From Trichopria drosophilae (taxonomy: Eukaryota > Arthropoda > Insecta > Hymenoptera > Diapriidae): a DNA stretch of 64,000 bases. Location of the stretch: assembly GCA_030407085.1 (NCBI GenBank), contig CM059582.1, forward strand, positions 26,363,001-26,427,000, read 5' to 3'. The translations under genes and the position numbers were made by a program. The notes below the pieces were generated by a model that saw only the letters and a list, made by a program, of their open reading frames with translations, was not told the DNA's origin and ran no database searches. Shown here in pieces: positions 34,879 to 48,000 of this stretch (positions within the stretch are counted from its first letter, which is position 1; the number at the start of each line of letters is the position of its first letter).

Positions 34879-35164
34879 TACTCTCTAAATCTGAAACAGC
34901 TAAAAACAACTAATATGCAATAAAAAGTGGGTTACTATCAATTAGTTACGTGTTTACTAGAAAATAATAAAGAACTGCTAACACATTAATAAATTGCTAC
35001 TAATCTAAAAGTAGAAAATGGATATTTTAGTTTAGTAATTTTTAAATTAGTAATAAATTAATCATTTTCCTTTATTTATTAGTAAAAATAATTACTAATT
35101 GAATTAGTGACCCACTTTTCGTTTTTAGATTCGTAGTTTTTAACTAATTCAGTTTTAGAGAGTA
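34879..35164. mobile_element. Palindromic mini-element, family A, copy 2
   Basis: Begins TACTCTCTAAATCTGAA and ends TTCAGTTTTAGAGAGTA, so the ends are inverted repeats bordered by TA. It shares TGGGTTACTATCAATTAGT (34928-34946; 18 of 19 with copy 1), ATTAGTAATAAATTA and GTAGTTTTTAACTAATTCAG in the same order as 27693-27981. A TA border is what Tc1/mariner-type insertions leave, but the family is not proven. Confidence 0.82.
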
Positions 35165-38100
35165 CAATATAATAAAAAAATAAAATATTTATAATAAATA
35201 TGTTAAAATAAATGAAAATAATATTACGTATGGTTTGATAATAAGTAATGAAAATAATTTTGCCTGATTACTGGGAATATCCTGGCTAGACATCAAACCT
35301 GATAAAAAGTGTCATTAAATGTTTTATAAACGTCTTATCAAGTAGTCGATTGAGTGAAAGACTTTCACATCCACCTGTTTGAAAGTGCAGCAATACGTTA
35401 AAGAACTTCCGGCCTTACTTCATGAATAAACATTACAGACGCAACCAGTACACGAAAGTAATCGATAGGATTGAAGCGTTAAGTATACCGTGAACCGAAT
35501 TTACATCACTTAAATTTGAGGCGTTCATTGATCCTAATTGTTTGGGCACGACAAATTGTTGCTTTTTGTGATGCAAACAAGACTTTTTTACTAATAACAG
35601 GAAACTAAATACTGTGATATAAACTCTTTTGTTTTTACAAAGCACTGTTTTTTAGCAAATAGTTAGAAAATACCAATTTGGAATAGTGGATTAGTTACTC
35701 TAAACAAAATTCTGATTAAATTTGACTATTTTCCAATACTTGACGTTCAATATGCCCTCAATAGAATTTCACCAGTTTTAGTGACTATCCTAATTTAATT
35801 AAGTGCCCTACGAATATAAATAGTAGAATATATGCTGATATAATTAGTGTATAAACGCAGATTTGCAATGGCTTTTGATTTTTCAAATATACAGTAACTT
35901 TCAAATAAATAAGATATACGTTTAAGTATACGAGCAAGATTCACCGAAATAATAATGTATTTATTTTTCCTACTATTCGTTAAGTATATAAATGATAGTT
36001 TCATTTGATCAACTGTACACTGAAAACAATTCTTAGTTGAATTGAAAGTATTTCAATAGGTCCTCAACGGAATTTCATAGCTTATAGTTACAACCTTAAG
36101 GAGTTAAATCAACAAAAAATATAATTATGGAAACGACATTTTGGCAGTTAATTCTACTACATTTAGATACAGTTTTTAGAGTCTAAGTACACTAAAAACT
36201 ATTCAACATTCTGAGCGATATATTTTTAATTGATTTAAGCAGAACTATATTTTTAGTTGATTTAACTTCTTTACGGTAGTAACTGCAACTTAGAAATTTT
36301 TTGAAGCGTATCGAACTACTCCGGGTAGTTAAACAGTAGTCAAATAAACTAAGAATTATACTGGAAATTTGTTTCAGTGGAAAATATTTTTAGTACAGCT
36401 ATTGGCGATTGCTTTTTTATTATATTAGCACATGTTTTCTGAGTTTTATGCATAGTATCGCTTTTCTTGATCTCCAATCATTCTGAACACTTCTTCGTGT
36501 ACTGAGTAAATAATATTAACTTGAGTAAAAATAGTAAATTTAACGACATCAACAAAGTTATACTAATAAAAAAAGTATTTCTTTTAACTACTCTCGTCTC
36601 AACTTCTCATGGTAGTTTCAAATTTAATCGCGATCATACAGTCTATCATGAATGAGTCGAATTAACCGATAGCGAGTACACATTTAAAATGAGTTGTGAT
36701 GAATAAAAAGGCACAGTATATCAGTTAAATTGCACAGAAAAAATCTATCTGACGAATTCAATTACTTCTGCGTCAATGTTGTTGATTTTACTATTTTTTT
36801 TTGAGTATTTTAATTGTGACTATTTTACTATTTAAGTGAATAGTTACTTATTAAATTTATTGAAATTTTTAGTTAAACTGACGCAATTTTTAAAGACTTG
36901 CAATTAGACAAATGAACTTCTAAATTACATTAAGTTAAGTACTTTCTTATTCGTTTGAACTACTTTACGGTAGTTATTACAACTGATAAAATTCACATTC
37001 GAGTTGAAGGACTCACAATAGTTCAAAAGTAGTTAATCTCCAAAGAAATTCGCATTTATTGCAGAATTAAAATTATAAAAGTAAAGTTATATTAGAAGTT
37101 GTTTAACTATTAAAAACTCATTTTTTTTTTAAATGGAAAAATTACGTTATAAAAATATTTTATTAAAAATTTAGACGGAAATTTAACACTTTATAAGAAA
37201 AAATCTTAGGTTGTCAATAAGCTGTCTACTCACTACTGTATGGGATATGTATGTAGGAGACAATCTAATTTAATGTCGAAATGAGCAGCAATTTTCCTTC
37301 AAAATAAACCCATTTTTTGACAAAATGTGAATTTCTCGAGTTTTTAATCTTATTTCGTGTTTCAAATGAGTTGGAATTGGAATGAACTGAAAATATGGTG
37401 GTTTCAGTATGGTGGAGACAACTTTTTCAGTTTTTAATATCGCTGAATAACATTCGAATTTTAAAATTCAAATAGTTTCGATTGGGAATGAACGGTCTGC
37501 AAACGACATATTTTATTTTTCTAATAATTTGTTCAGGATTTACTAAATTTTATGATTTATAAAAAATACTGTCGGATAAACCGCCATTTTGGTTATGGTT
37601 ATGATTCTGTGCAGCTATGAACTCAAAATTGACTTCAAATATGTTAGAGTGAAAGATGAGAGAAAAATTAACTTTTATCGCCATATTGTGTCCTCCATTT
37701 TGAATGTTTGCTTTTCGAAATAAGGTTATCTGATAGCAAATTAATTTTTGTCACGGTATCTGTGATGTTTAGAGGCATGCTAATGGCATTACCCATAACA
37801 AAATTCGATAAAACAGCAGGGTTATTTTTTTTATAAAACGTGTATACCTTTTTTATTTCAACATTTCAAAAATGCATCATTGGAAGGACAGTTCTTCGCC
37901 AATAAGAAATTACTAGTGTCAAATTTTTCTCGTGGAGTTTAAATGCTAAAATAGTGTTTCAATCTTCATGAAGAAATTTTGTACATTGGGGTGTTAAAGG
38001 GTTCATAAAACATTTTGTTTTATCCCTGTTTTCTTATCAACATGCAAATTATAATTAAATATCTGGATTTTACTCACTAAACGCTTCAGTACCGCTAAAT

Positions 38101-38800
38101 GTAAACATATACTCTGATAAAATCATTGGACCTGAAATTATCTACTGACCACATGAAGAAATGAAAATAAAATTTATTTAATAACACTTGGTATAAAAAT
38201 GGGTTTTAAGTAACTCATTCAAGCTTATTATTTCATAATATTTCTTACGGTACGATTATTATATCTACGAGTATTACGAGATGTCTATTACGGTATTAAC
38301 TAATCGGATGTCGACTATTCTAGAGTATATATTAGTCTATGTTGTTCCGCGATAGTACAATAAGAGAAAGCGAACTCAATACTTTGTAATTTACGTTATC
38401 TGCTTTTTATTTACATGCATGAATGTACGGCAACATTGCTCAATGAAAAAGTTTCATTAATAAGATTTTATATACTAAAAGCACATTTGTTTTAAGATTT
38501 CTGACATCTTTTGCACGACTTTTTATGTCGAAGCATAGCATTACTATTCGCATAATCTGTAAGACGTAGAGTATACAATTTTAATATTATTAACCTACAA
38601 TTATCCAAACAACTTTTTAAAACTTTAAAAACTTTATAAAATATGAATATTAAGCTGATAACAGTAATTTTGCATAGACGAAAAAATATGAAGTACAATT
38701 AAAATTATTCAATATTAATAAATATGTAAATTACGTCTCATAACGAGATAATAACGATCTTAGAGTTGCATTATGATTTTAATTTTTCTAGCCAATTTTC
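35165..38800. other. AT-rich region with scattered short repeats
   Basis: A motif CTTTACGGTAGTnAnTnCAACT occurs at about 36270-36291 and 36963-36985, with ACTACTCCGGGTAGTTAAA at 36315. At 37575-37710 there are GCCATTTTGG, GCCATATTG and CCATTTTGAAT words like those of the satellite. No gene was recognised. Confidence 0.5.
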
Positions 38801-39499
38801 TCTGATGACAGAACCTCGTCTGCTGGATCCGACATGTTGCAAGTTTATTACAAAAATTCACAAATTTTTGATGATGGTAAGGATGAGAAAAGACGAAAAT
38901 TATCGCAATAAATAAAGAGCATTAATCTGGAGAGATTCGATGCTCTGGGATTATTTATACTTACAACTATCTGATTTAATTCAGTTGTTATTATAATTTG
39001 GAAATTAAGTAAATTTCTATTATATTCCATGTAGATTCGATATTCATTCAAAAGTAACATATGATAATTTATTAAAAAATGTTTGCCATTATTAATAAAA
39101 TTATTGTTATTTTCATTTCATTTCTAAAAGTATTTAATAAAGACTTTGACTGAATCTGAAGTTTGAACGGAAAGATAAAATTTAAAAATTTTGTTTTGGA
39201 GATGGTTGAATGTTGATGAGTTCTCAATTGCATTAATGTGTAAAGAAAATCAACACATTAAGGTCGAAGGATTTACTTTTTAACTCATTTAAAAAATAAA
39301 ACGTAAAAATGTAAGTACACTATGTTTTGCAGTTTAAAGATCTATATTGCATATTTTAAAATTTCTATACATTCTGGTTACATAACCCACATATAAAGTT
39401 ACGTGTACTACTATAATTAAAAACTAAATTCCGTTCGCAGTGTTCAAGAATAGAAAGACACAAATAAAACAAGGTACAAATAGGGCGAACAATCGGTTA

Positions 39500-39720
39500 G
39501 CAATTGTTTCATTTTCGCCATTCTAGAAGATAAATACGTCACACGTAGCAGGACGTGAGACATTGTTAAGTGAAAGTTGATCGTGAACTTCATCGGTTCA
39601 TTCGGCGAGAACAAAAGGCGGCCTCTAAAAAGCGCACCGCATGGTTACGTTTGAAATCTTCTCATTAAATAAGTGTGAGGAAGAGCTTCCTCATTCAAGG
39701 ACTGTCTCAAAGAGATCCTA
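39500..39720. other. GC-richer patch, possible promoter or noncoding exon
   Basis: Contains CACACGTAGCAGGACGTGAG, TTCATTCGGCGAGAAC and GGCGGCCTC in an otherwise very AT-rich setting, 8 kb upstream of the FAR ATG. There is no long frame on either strand. It may be a promoter or 5' UTR exon, of FAR on the minus strand or of another gene on the plus strand. The evidence is composition only. Confidence 0.2.
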
Positions 39721-42700
39721 AAAAAAAAAACAAAAGAAAAATGCAACAGAATACTAATAATTTGCATGACGAAGCAGCTGATTTCTATCGATTGAAAAAA
39801 AGAATTTAGTCATGTACTACTACCTGAAGAATGGATTTAGAACATGTATGAAAGTTTATATATTATATAATGTGTATTTTCCAAAAAAATTATTTTGGTT
39901 CAATATCAATTGTCCTGTTAAGCCGTTGATATTAATTTGTAGACTTTTCAGAATTGAATAAAGTATTCATTTTCAAATTAATGTGATTAGCTAAGGAAAA
40001 TTTTACAAATTCTGCATACAAAAATCTACCAGGTGCAAACAATTTTTCTTATTTAATCAGTTCCAATTTTTTAATATTTATTTTAGTTTGAGTAACAGGT
40101 TGATACTTTTCTAATAAGTGGTTATATTAATTCAAGCATTGATCTCAAACTTCTAAAGATTTATGACTCACGTAATTACAATTATTTGTTTAAGATACAT
40201 TCAATTATTGACTTGACTGAAAAGATTAAATTATATATTTTGCTTCAAATACTTCACACGAATCTGAATGATGATGCTGTAATTATAAAGGAGTTAACGA
40301 AGTAATTGGTAAAAGTCCTAAACGAACAACCTGATAGAAGTCAACATAAAAATTTGCTGAGTAACTTATTTTCATCCTTTCCACTACGAAATAAAAGGCA
40401 GGAAATACAGTTTGATAATCTGCTAGTCAGTCTCACTTACTTAATAACCGATCGAAGTGTACTAGTGATCGAATATATGCTTGGGCAAAACATGAACTTT
40501 AGTAAACTCAGAACATCCACCTGCTATTGTTGTTTTCACGTAATTGGTAAAGATTAATCGTTCGATAAGTGTCAATAACCCTTTCATGCTGTACCAGTAT
40601 TCTAAATCTAAAAAAGTCATCTTAAGATTTAAAAACCATTTTATTATTTGTGAAGTGACAATACTGTTTTTAACAATTCATGTTATGACGAAATGTTATT
40701 TAAAAACATTTTTTATAGGTATAGTTTGTTTTGTTCATGGATGATTTGGGTTTTGAAAGCAGGATTCGATGATGTTGCAAACCAGGGCATTGACCTGATG
40801 GTAACGATTATGACTGATACCCTGTAAACAATGCTTCGGAAACAATGACAGACTTTACGGTCATTCTTGAAAGTCGCAGTTCAATTCCCAATTCAGATTT
40901 CAATTAGGTTTTAGTAGTTCGGTCAAGCTCTAATATTTAGTCTGTCCAATTCATGTAAGAACTTTGGGTTTGAATGTGGCAAAAAAGATCTGGTATAAAT
41001 TACTTTTGACAGGGTAATTGATACAAAATTTTATATTTATATACTAACAATAATTAAATTGTTATGTATGCCAAGTGCATAACTTCAACGTTAATTAGTG
41101 TAGGCAAAAGTATTCTTCATTTTTCTTCCTTTATTATGACACTAAAAGTTCTGATATATTCCTTAACTTATAATAAGGTATAAAATACCTTATTTAATAT
41201 TTTCTAAAATACTTCAATCTTGCTTACAAAATAAATTAGAGACGAATTATGTCGGGAATAAATTGTAACGAAAAACTGTTAAAAGTTTATAACGAGTTAA
41301 AACCTACTCCCAAGTTTTTTGATTTTTCCTGCTAATATTATTCTTCTAAATTTCGAAAATTATGTTTGGCTACTTTATCATGCGACAAAAATGACTACAA
41401 TCGCGTAATTAACAAAAAAAAAAATTGTGTTTGACTTTTTAAACATAAAATTATGGTATTTTATTATTTATAGAATTGAAAAATAGTGTCAAAGAAAAAT
41501 CTGCGTTACATTGCGTAATGCGAACTAATGTAAGTGTACTAAAATATAAAATGTAATATTAGTATAAATACAAAGTTTCTTTTCGTAGAAAGTCCATAGT
41601 AACATCACAAGCCGAAAAACAGGAATTAGAATATTTACACAATAATTGTTTCACACTCAAATGCGAGAATTAGCTACCTTCTCAGACAACCAAAAGCCGA
41701 TTTAAGGTCGACTATGAATTTCTCAGTGACACTCAACATCAAGTCAACTTCATAGTGAACAGTCGACATATAGTTGACTCAAGTTGAATTAAAGTTTATT
41801 TATATCAACAAATGATTTTTTAAAACGACACATCCATTTTCGACTAATCTATGGTGCCGGTCAAACTTTCGAAAAATGACGTTTAATATATTTAGTTTTA
41901 AATATGCTGATTTTTGAGGTACAATTATTTTAGAATGCAATTTTCACTTTGATATCGGTTTCTGACCACCTTCTGTCCTATCAGAAACGTGTTCCCGGTA
42001 GTTTTACTTAAAAAATATGCTTTCACAGGTTTGATTTTTAAAGTTAGATATGAGTGCATGAGCGTGTGCGTGTGTGTGTAAAAAAGGACATGGATGACTT
42101 TCAAAAGGAATATTCTAACTTCTCTAACTATTGTTACGATTTTACATAATATTTGTAATGAAAAAAATTAACTAAAGATAAGTATAAAAATTGCGAAGCA
42201 AGAGCAGCTAATGATTATTTAGGCAGATCAATATAAGTTGCATATGAAACGACTTACTTCGAACCTGTAGTGCCTGAAACTACAAAATCAAAACGAGAAA
42301 ATATTCTAAAATACGTTCATTAGATTATTGCTGTGTGTGTCTGAAATGTAGACAAAGCTCCAATTTTGAAGATGTTTTTATGTTCAGACGCCATTTTAAA
42401 ATCCAAATGGACAAAAATCAAAATATGTGAAAGCACTTTTGAAATAAACTATATGAAACACTTTTCTTTGAAGCATTTTTTGAAAATTTGCTCAACGTGA
42501 TAGGAAATAGCGAATTGTTGAACGCAGGTCTCCAGTTTTAAATAATTGTTATTACATACAAAAAACAATGCTGAAATCCGTGTACAAAGTATGCGCCTTT
42601 TGGAGTTAAAGGTTAAAACATTCCTTGTTTTGTTGTAATGAAACACCTTTAACCAATTTAATTATACACAAAAAAGCGCACAAGTAAAATACACTGAAAA

Positions 42701-44080
42701 ATGTATAACATAATTGAGACTTGCATATTCCCGGTCTAATTACTTTTTAACGATGATAGAAACACGAATGAGCTAATAAGTGCTACCATAGTGCACGATT
42801 AACTACCAGAAAAACTAATCAGGAGTTAATTAAAAAAATCATTAAGAATAGACAATTTTCAAAAATGTTATGGCTATTTTCATAAATTTTCATTTTTTTT
42901 ACTAATTTTTTTATTAATTTTCTTTTAATTTCATGTGAAATTTAATACATTAGTAATTGAATGGATAATTTCTTTGAAATTTGACGTTTTTGCAGTGCAT
43001 TGAACGCTGTTAAGAAACACAGGATTTAGTAAGTTTCAAACTATTCTTTAGTTACTTTCAAATTAGTTTTTAGTTTCTTTGAAAGTTTTTTGTGCACATA
43101 TAATAATAAAAACTATTTTAATAAAAACTATTTAAACTGTGTTATTCAGCTACCATTTTATTTTAATTTATTTTAATTTATGACTTATTGTTTTAAGTTG
43201 TAGCAATATAATGAACAAAAACAAAATATAACATAAACTTTTAACAAAGCTGTAGGTTTAAAAAAGATTTTGGAGTAAAAATTAAGTTAGGTCCGGATGT
43301 TACGAATATCATGAAGCAGTTTGGTGCCCAACAATATTTTTGCCGCCTTAGAAAAGCAGGAGAAAAACGTCATTTTTTTACTTTCCCACGAACTTCAAAT
43401 TAATTTTTATCAACTTCTTGAATATGCAGATCAGGATATGTCCAGTTCGAAAGATTTTATAATCAATAGATAAAAGCATATACAACACATGTCTTTATTG
43501 TTTTTAACTTAGAATATTCTTCGTTACTAGATCCGCTTTTCATTTCGTCTATTTTATCTATAAATATTGCTTTTACCATACATTATGACACTAGATGGCG
43601 TTATTGCAGCACCTACCAACATAAATCTAATCAAGAAATTTTCTAGGTTAGATGATGTTAGAAGACGTCCCTTTACGTTCTTTTCCTATATGTAACAAAT
43701 GTAATTTTTTTATTTTTGCGCAATGTAACAACATCAAATGATTACAATAATACCCAAGGGGTAAATACTGCACAATACTTGTGAAAGGTAAACAAATATC
43801 AACTCTCGACCTGTTTTCCTTCTTTTACAATTTTCCTTTCATCCCGAAGCTCTTTGCATAGCGCTAAATCAATAAATTCACGCCAATAAATAAGAAAACG
43901 CTGGATATCCACATAAAATCAACAATTGCATCAGTGGTCTGAATACCTAAGCAATCGTTGTAGCTTCAAATTAGCGAATTTGCGAAACGTCGTTAAAAAC
44001 AAAAGAAACGAGGGTAGTCGTATACCGTACAAATTTTAACGGTTCACCGCGTTAATTTTCTTTCTGGGAAGTTCTTTATG
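39721..44080. other. AT-rich intergenic sequence
   Basis: At 41710-41780 there is a cluster of GTCGACTAT/TAGTTGACT and TTCATAGTG words in inverted arrangement, probably a small palindromic relic. A short GTGTGCGTGTGTGTG run is near 42065. The frames 40306-40557 and 40544-40744 have no family features. No gene was recognised. Confidence 0.5.
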
Positions 44081-44128
44081 CACTATCTAAGAAAACGTAA
44101 TACCCAGGGAAAAGAATGGAAGTCGAGG

Positions 44129-44160
44129 CATAAAAGGGAGAGGCGACGCGACGCGTCAAT
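44129..44160 (+). promoter_or_regulatory. Candidate core promoter (TATA-like box plus initiator)
   Basis: CATAAAAG (44129-44136) is followed, with insect-typical spacing, by the initiator-like GTCAATATT (TCA at 44156-44158, 27 bases from the first T). The interval is unusually CG-rich (GGCGACGCGACGCG). No exon could be tied to it downstream, so this is a candidate only. Confidence 0.25.
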
Positions 44161-44769
44161 ATTAGCGCTTTTTTTGTGACACTTCAGGAATAAAAAAGTA
44201 TCGGGTCTTGTACGAAAATACATTCTCCACTTTTAAGATTTCTTCGAAAGTAGAATTGACATTTAAAAAAAATTCGTAACCTTCATGGCCACGTTTTCAA
44301 GTCTTTCAATCATTTTCGCTATTATTTTAGAGCAGTGTAATTCAAAAATATAAATATTGCATCAAAGAAGAATATATTTTTCGCCTTAGGCCAATCGATT
44401 GTTTTAAGACAAAAAATTGATCCATGACAATTGACGTATCACTCGTGCGTCATCAATGGCAATGTACGATGATAATATAGGTTAGAAAAATAATCGTAGC
44501 GCATTGGATTTATTGAAGTGTCTGAGCTGATCGATGATGTAATTGGAGAAGCGCTTAAAAGGTGCGATGTTTATCTACCACATCGATGGTTAAATTACAA
44601 AAAATGATGTATTCGACAATATTTATTTAACTTTTTAACCCCTTTTTTTCAATATTATATGTTTAAGCGAAAATGCCGAACTAGCCAGAAAAAAGAGAAG
44701 GTTGTTAATCAAGTTCACTATAAAAATTTAAGTTTGATCAAAGTTGATCATATCCGGAGGATCGGTGGA

Positions 44770-45033
44770 TCATTCCTGGCTGTTCTTTCTATTATGCCTA
44801 GTGAAAAGCGAACTTGAAAACTTATTATTTTTGCTGGTCGCTCTTCGTGACTGGATTGAAAGCAGGCCTTGAGTTAACAGTAATATAAATATTGCAATAG
44901 GTATAAAGAATGACTCATAACTTTTTGTAATTGAAGCCAGAAGGAATGCCGATAATTTCAAGGAATGACTAGCGTATCGATAGCTTAAAATTAAGACTTT
45001 GAGAGTGTCCGAGGTATTAAGGAAAGTGTCCAC
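44770..45033 (-). other. Unassigned open frame with one hydrophobic segment
   Basis: An 87-codon frame without an ATG start. It has a hydrophobic stretch (FFIPIAIFILLLTQGLL) followed by a basic tail. It could be an exon or pseudogene fragment of a membrane protein, or chance. I do not recognise the family, and no upstream or downstream exon was identified. Confidence 0.2.
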
Positions 45034-48000
45034 TTTTTAAAATAAATTCGACAGTTTTTTATTATTTTCTGAATGAATACAAATTTCTTAATCGTAAAAT
45101 ATATGTCATCTTTGCTTCTGATGTTAAGTTCAGATGAACTCTAAAGTCGTTCTCAAACGACAAATATTGGAATAATAAGTAGACAAATTAAAATTTTACG
45201 TAAGAATAATACACAATAAACGAAATTTTAGTTTGATAGAGCTATTTGTATTGCAGCTCTGCAATTCACATTAGCGACCTGTTGCACAAAACCCCGTAAG
45301 TAATAGTTCTTTATCTATTTAAAATAGTGTTATCTTGAACATTGTTCTAAACTGTCTGTCCTTCGATATTTATTGCATTTATTGGCATTGTGAAATATTA
45401 CTTAAATTATATGTTTATGTAAGTCTGTCATAAATATTGTCACAGTTTAATTTTATTAAATTTCCATATTTATCATGGATGATGGACAGAAACTGTGGTT
45501 AAATGCACTTGTATACACCTGTAGCAGCAATTTTATGAGTTGTCATTGTACGATTAAAATTAAAAAAATTGTAAGAAGTTCATAGAATAATAACAGCAAT
45601 TAACTGCTAAATGCGAATATAATTACCATTCAGTTAAGGAATTTTACTTGATTCGTGGTATTTTTCTACACGATATGCGATTTTCAATTTTTGTAATTTT
45701 GGAATCATTTTTAAAAGTGTCGGATTTATTTTATTGATTTCTAATACGATTTCCGGTGTTTGGACCAAAATTGTTTTAAATAAGGGTTAAAAAGATTTTT
45801 ATGAATCTTTTTATCAATGGGGAATTTCATTATTTAGGTATTTTTATACGAAAATTTAACAATAAATTTGGTATAATATGCAGAAGTGGGAATATGAAAA
45901 TAATTAAAAAATATTAAACATTAAACATATGGAAACAATTCTAAAATTAGAGACGTAGAAAAGAAGAAGAATTTAATATGCAGCGATAGCTGCCTTTTGT
46001 TGATTTTCTAGTCAAATCTTACAAAACATCAACAAATTTTATAAACTTCAAAATGTCAGTTCACAATGCAATGTTAGAGAATTCAAATTACATACATTTT
46101 ATCAAAAAAGTATTCAATGGCTAAGACAATCCATTTTTCAATAATTATCTTTAAAATAATATGAAGATAGTATAGAACATATTAATTTATAAATCGGTCG
46201 AAAAATTAAAACCTATTAAAGATAGTATGCCAACAATCACATTAGGATACCAAATTTCACGAAAATCTACACATGTTTCATTTTGCATCCGCGATTTTTA
46301 ATCAACTATTTTGAAATTTTGAATCACAATCTTGATTAAAAAATCTGATTTATTCAGAAACTTGGACATAAATAATGTCTGACGGTGCAAAGAAGATTGC
46401 TCGCTACAGAAGAAACAAATGTGCAACTGTAACCTGTACAATGTGAATGAAACAGAAGATCAGAACATGTCAAAAGTTTAAAGATCCTTTAACATAAACT
46501 TAAAGATAGTTAAAAAGGAATTAAAGGTTCTTTGAACAATGCAAGTTTATAAAATGGAATGTGAATTTTGGATAATGAATAAAATATAAACTGTAAGTAG
46601 AAACAGACAAATCGATCAGAAGTAACAAAGTTTAGGTTCAGTTTTTCAAAACTCTTCTACGGAACAAACTCATTTTTCTTTTTATTTGTAAAATTTAGTG
46701 TTTTTTTATACTATACTTTTATACTATAGTATATATTAAAAATATATACTATATTATATAGTATAGATTAAACCTATACGAATACTATATTAATTAGCCA
46801 TTTCGGGTCTTCATGGGATTAATATAATGCAGGTCCACAACAAACGTTTTGTTGTATATGTTGGGGTCCATACTAAACTAATTTAACATACTTTGAGCTA
46901 CTAAATATGAATCTGAGGTAAAAAGAGGGGGTCGCTGGGCAAACTTCAGACATAACCTCAAAAAATCCTAAAAAAATAGTTTTTATAGGGATGTTATGCA
47001 GAAAAAAGAAACATTATGACTTTCCTCATTTAAGAACACATTAAACCCATGTATTAAAGCTGAATATGAATCCGTAATTAAAAATATTCGGCGCTTTGTG
47101 AATTGCAATTGAGTACCTTCGCGCAATGACAATATGTGCCAGTAGTAAAAGACACAACATATTAAATTCCGAAAAATGGATTTTAAAACATACTATGATA
47201 TAAGGAATGTGGTTGCTGGTCGAAAAGCTGACAATCATAAAGCCGACAGGTCAAAAAACCGACACATAAAAAAATGAAACATCGACAAGCGGGCTCATTT
47301 TTTGAAGACCGCTTTTATAATATAATGTTCTTGTAACTGTGCAAGTATATTTCTGTACTTATTGTTTGCTTTTTCAAGTGCCAATATGTAAACTGCAGGA
47401 CTTTTGTTATGGACTGATCACTTTATAGTGAATTGTATACAATTGCTTAAATATTACTTTGTAGCTGTTAGATATATTTGTTTGTAGTGTTATTGTAGGC
47501 ACATTGGTTTGTAAGAATGTTGGTGTGTTTTTTCGTCAATGCGTCTTTTTGTTGCAGTGACTTTTTGTCGTGTGTTTGATTTCATTTCTGCCTTTTTAGG
47601 ATGTAAAATTGTATGTATTGTTCTTAAGGTCGCCGATAACGAATTTGACATTATATTTCCAAGACATATAATGTTCGATCATATATGTGGTACAAAAGAA
47701 TGTTTAATTTTCGAATAAATTTATATACAGTTTCTAGGGCAGATCATGATCACGAGGCTGATATAAGCTTTTCAAAATTAAAATTGGTGGATAATATGAG
47801 GGACTCGAATGTATTCAAAACGTCGCAATTTTCATAGAAATCTGATTTATGAATTCTTAGAGTCATCGATGATGATATTGAAATTACAACCCTGGCCAAA
47901 ATGTTCTCCGCAGTGGAAAAAATGCCTCAATTTCCGGAAAAATTGTAAAATTTAAAACAAAAATTAAGACATTTCTTGGTACTTCCTCCTCCGCAAAATA

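Noticed and set aside
40860..40900. tRNA-like GTTCAATTCCC (B-box resemblance)
   Set aside because: The bases around it cannot form a T-stem, and no matching acceptor or anticodon arms were found.
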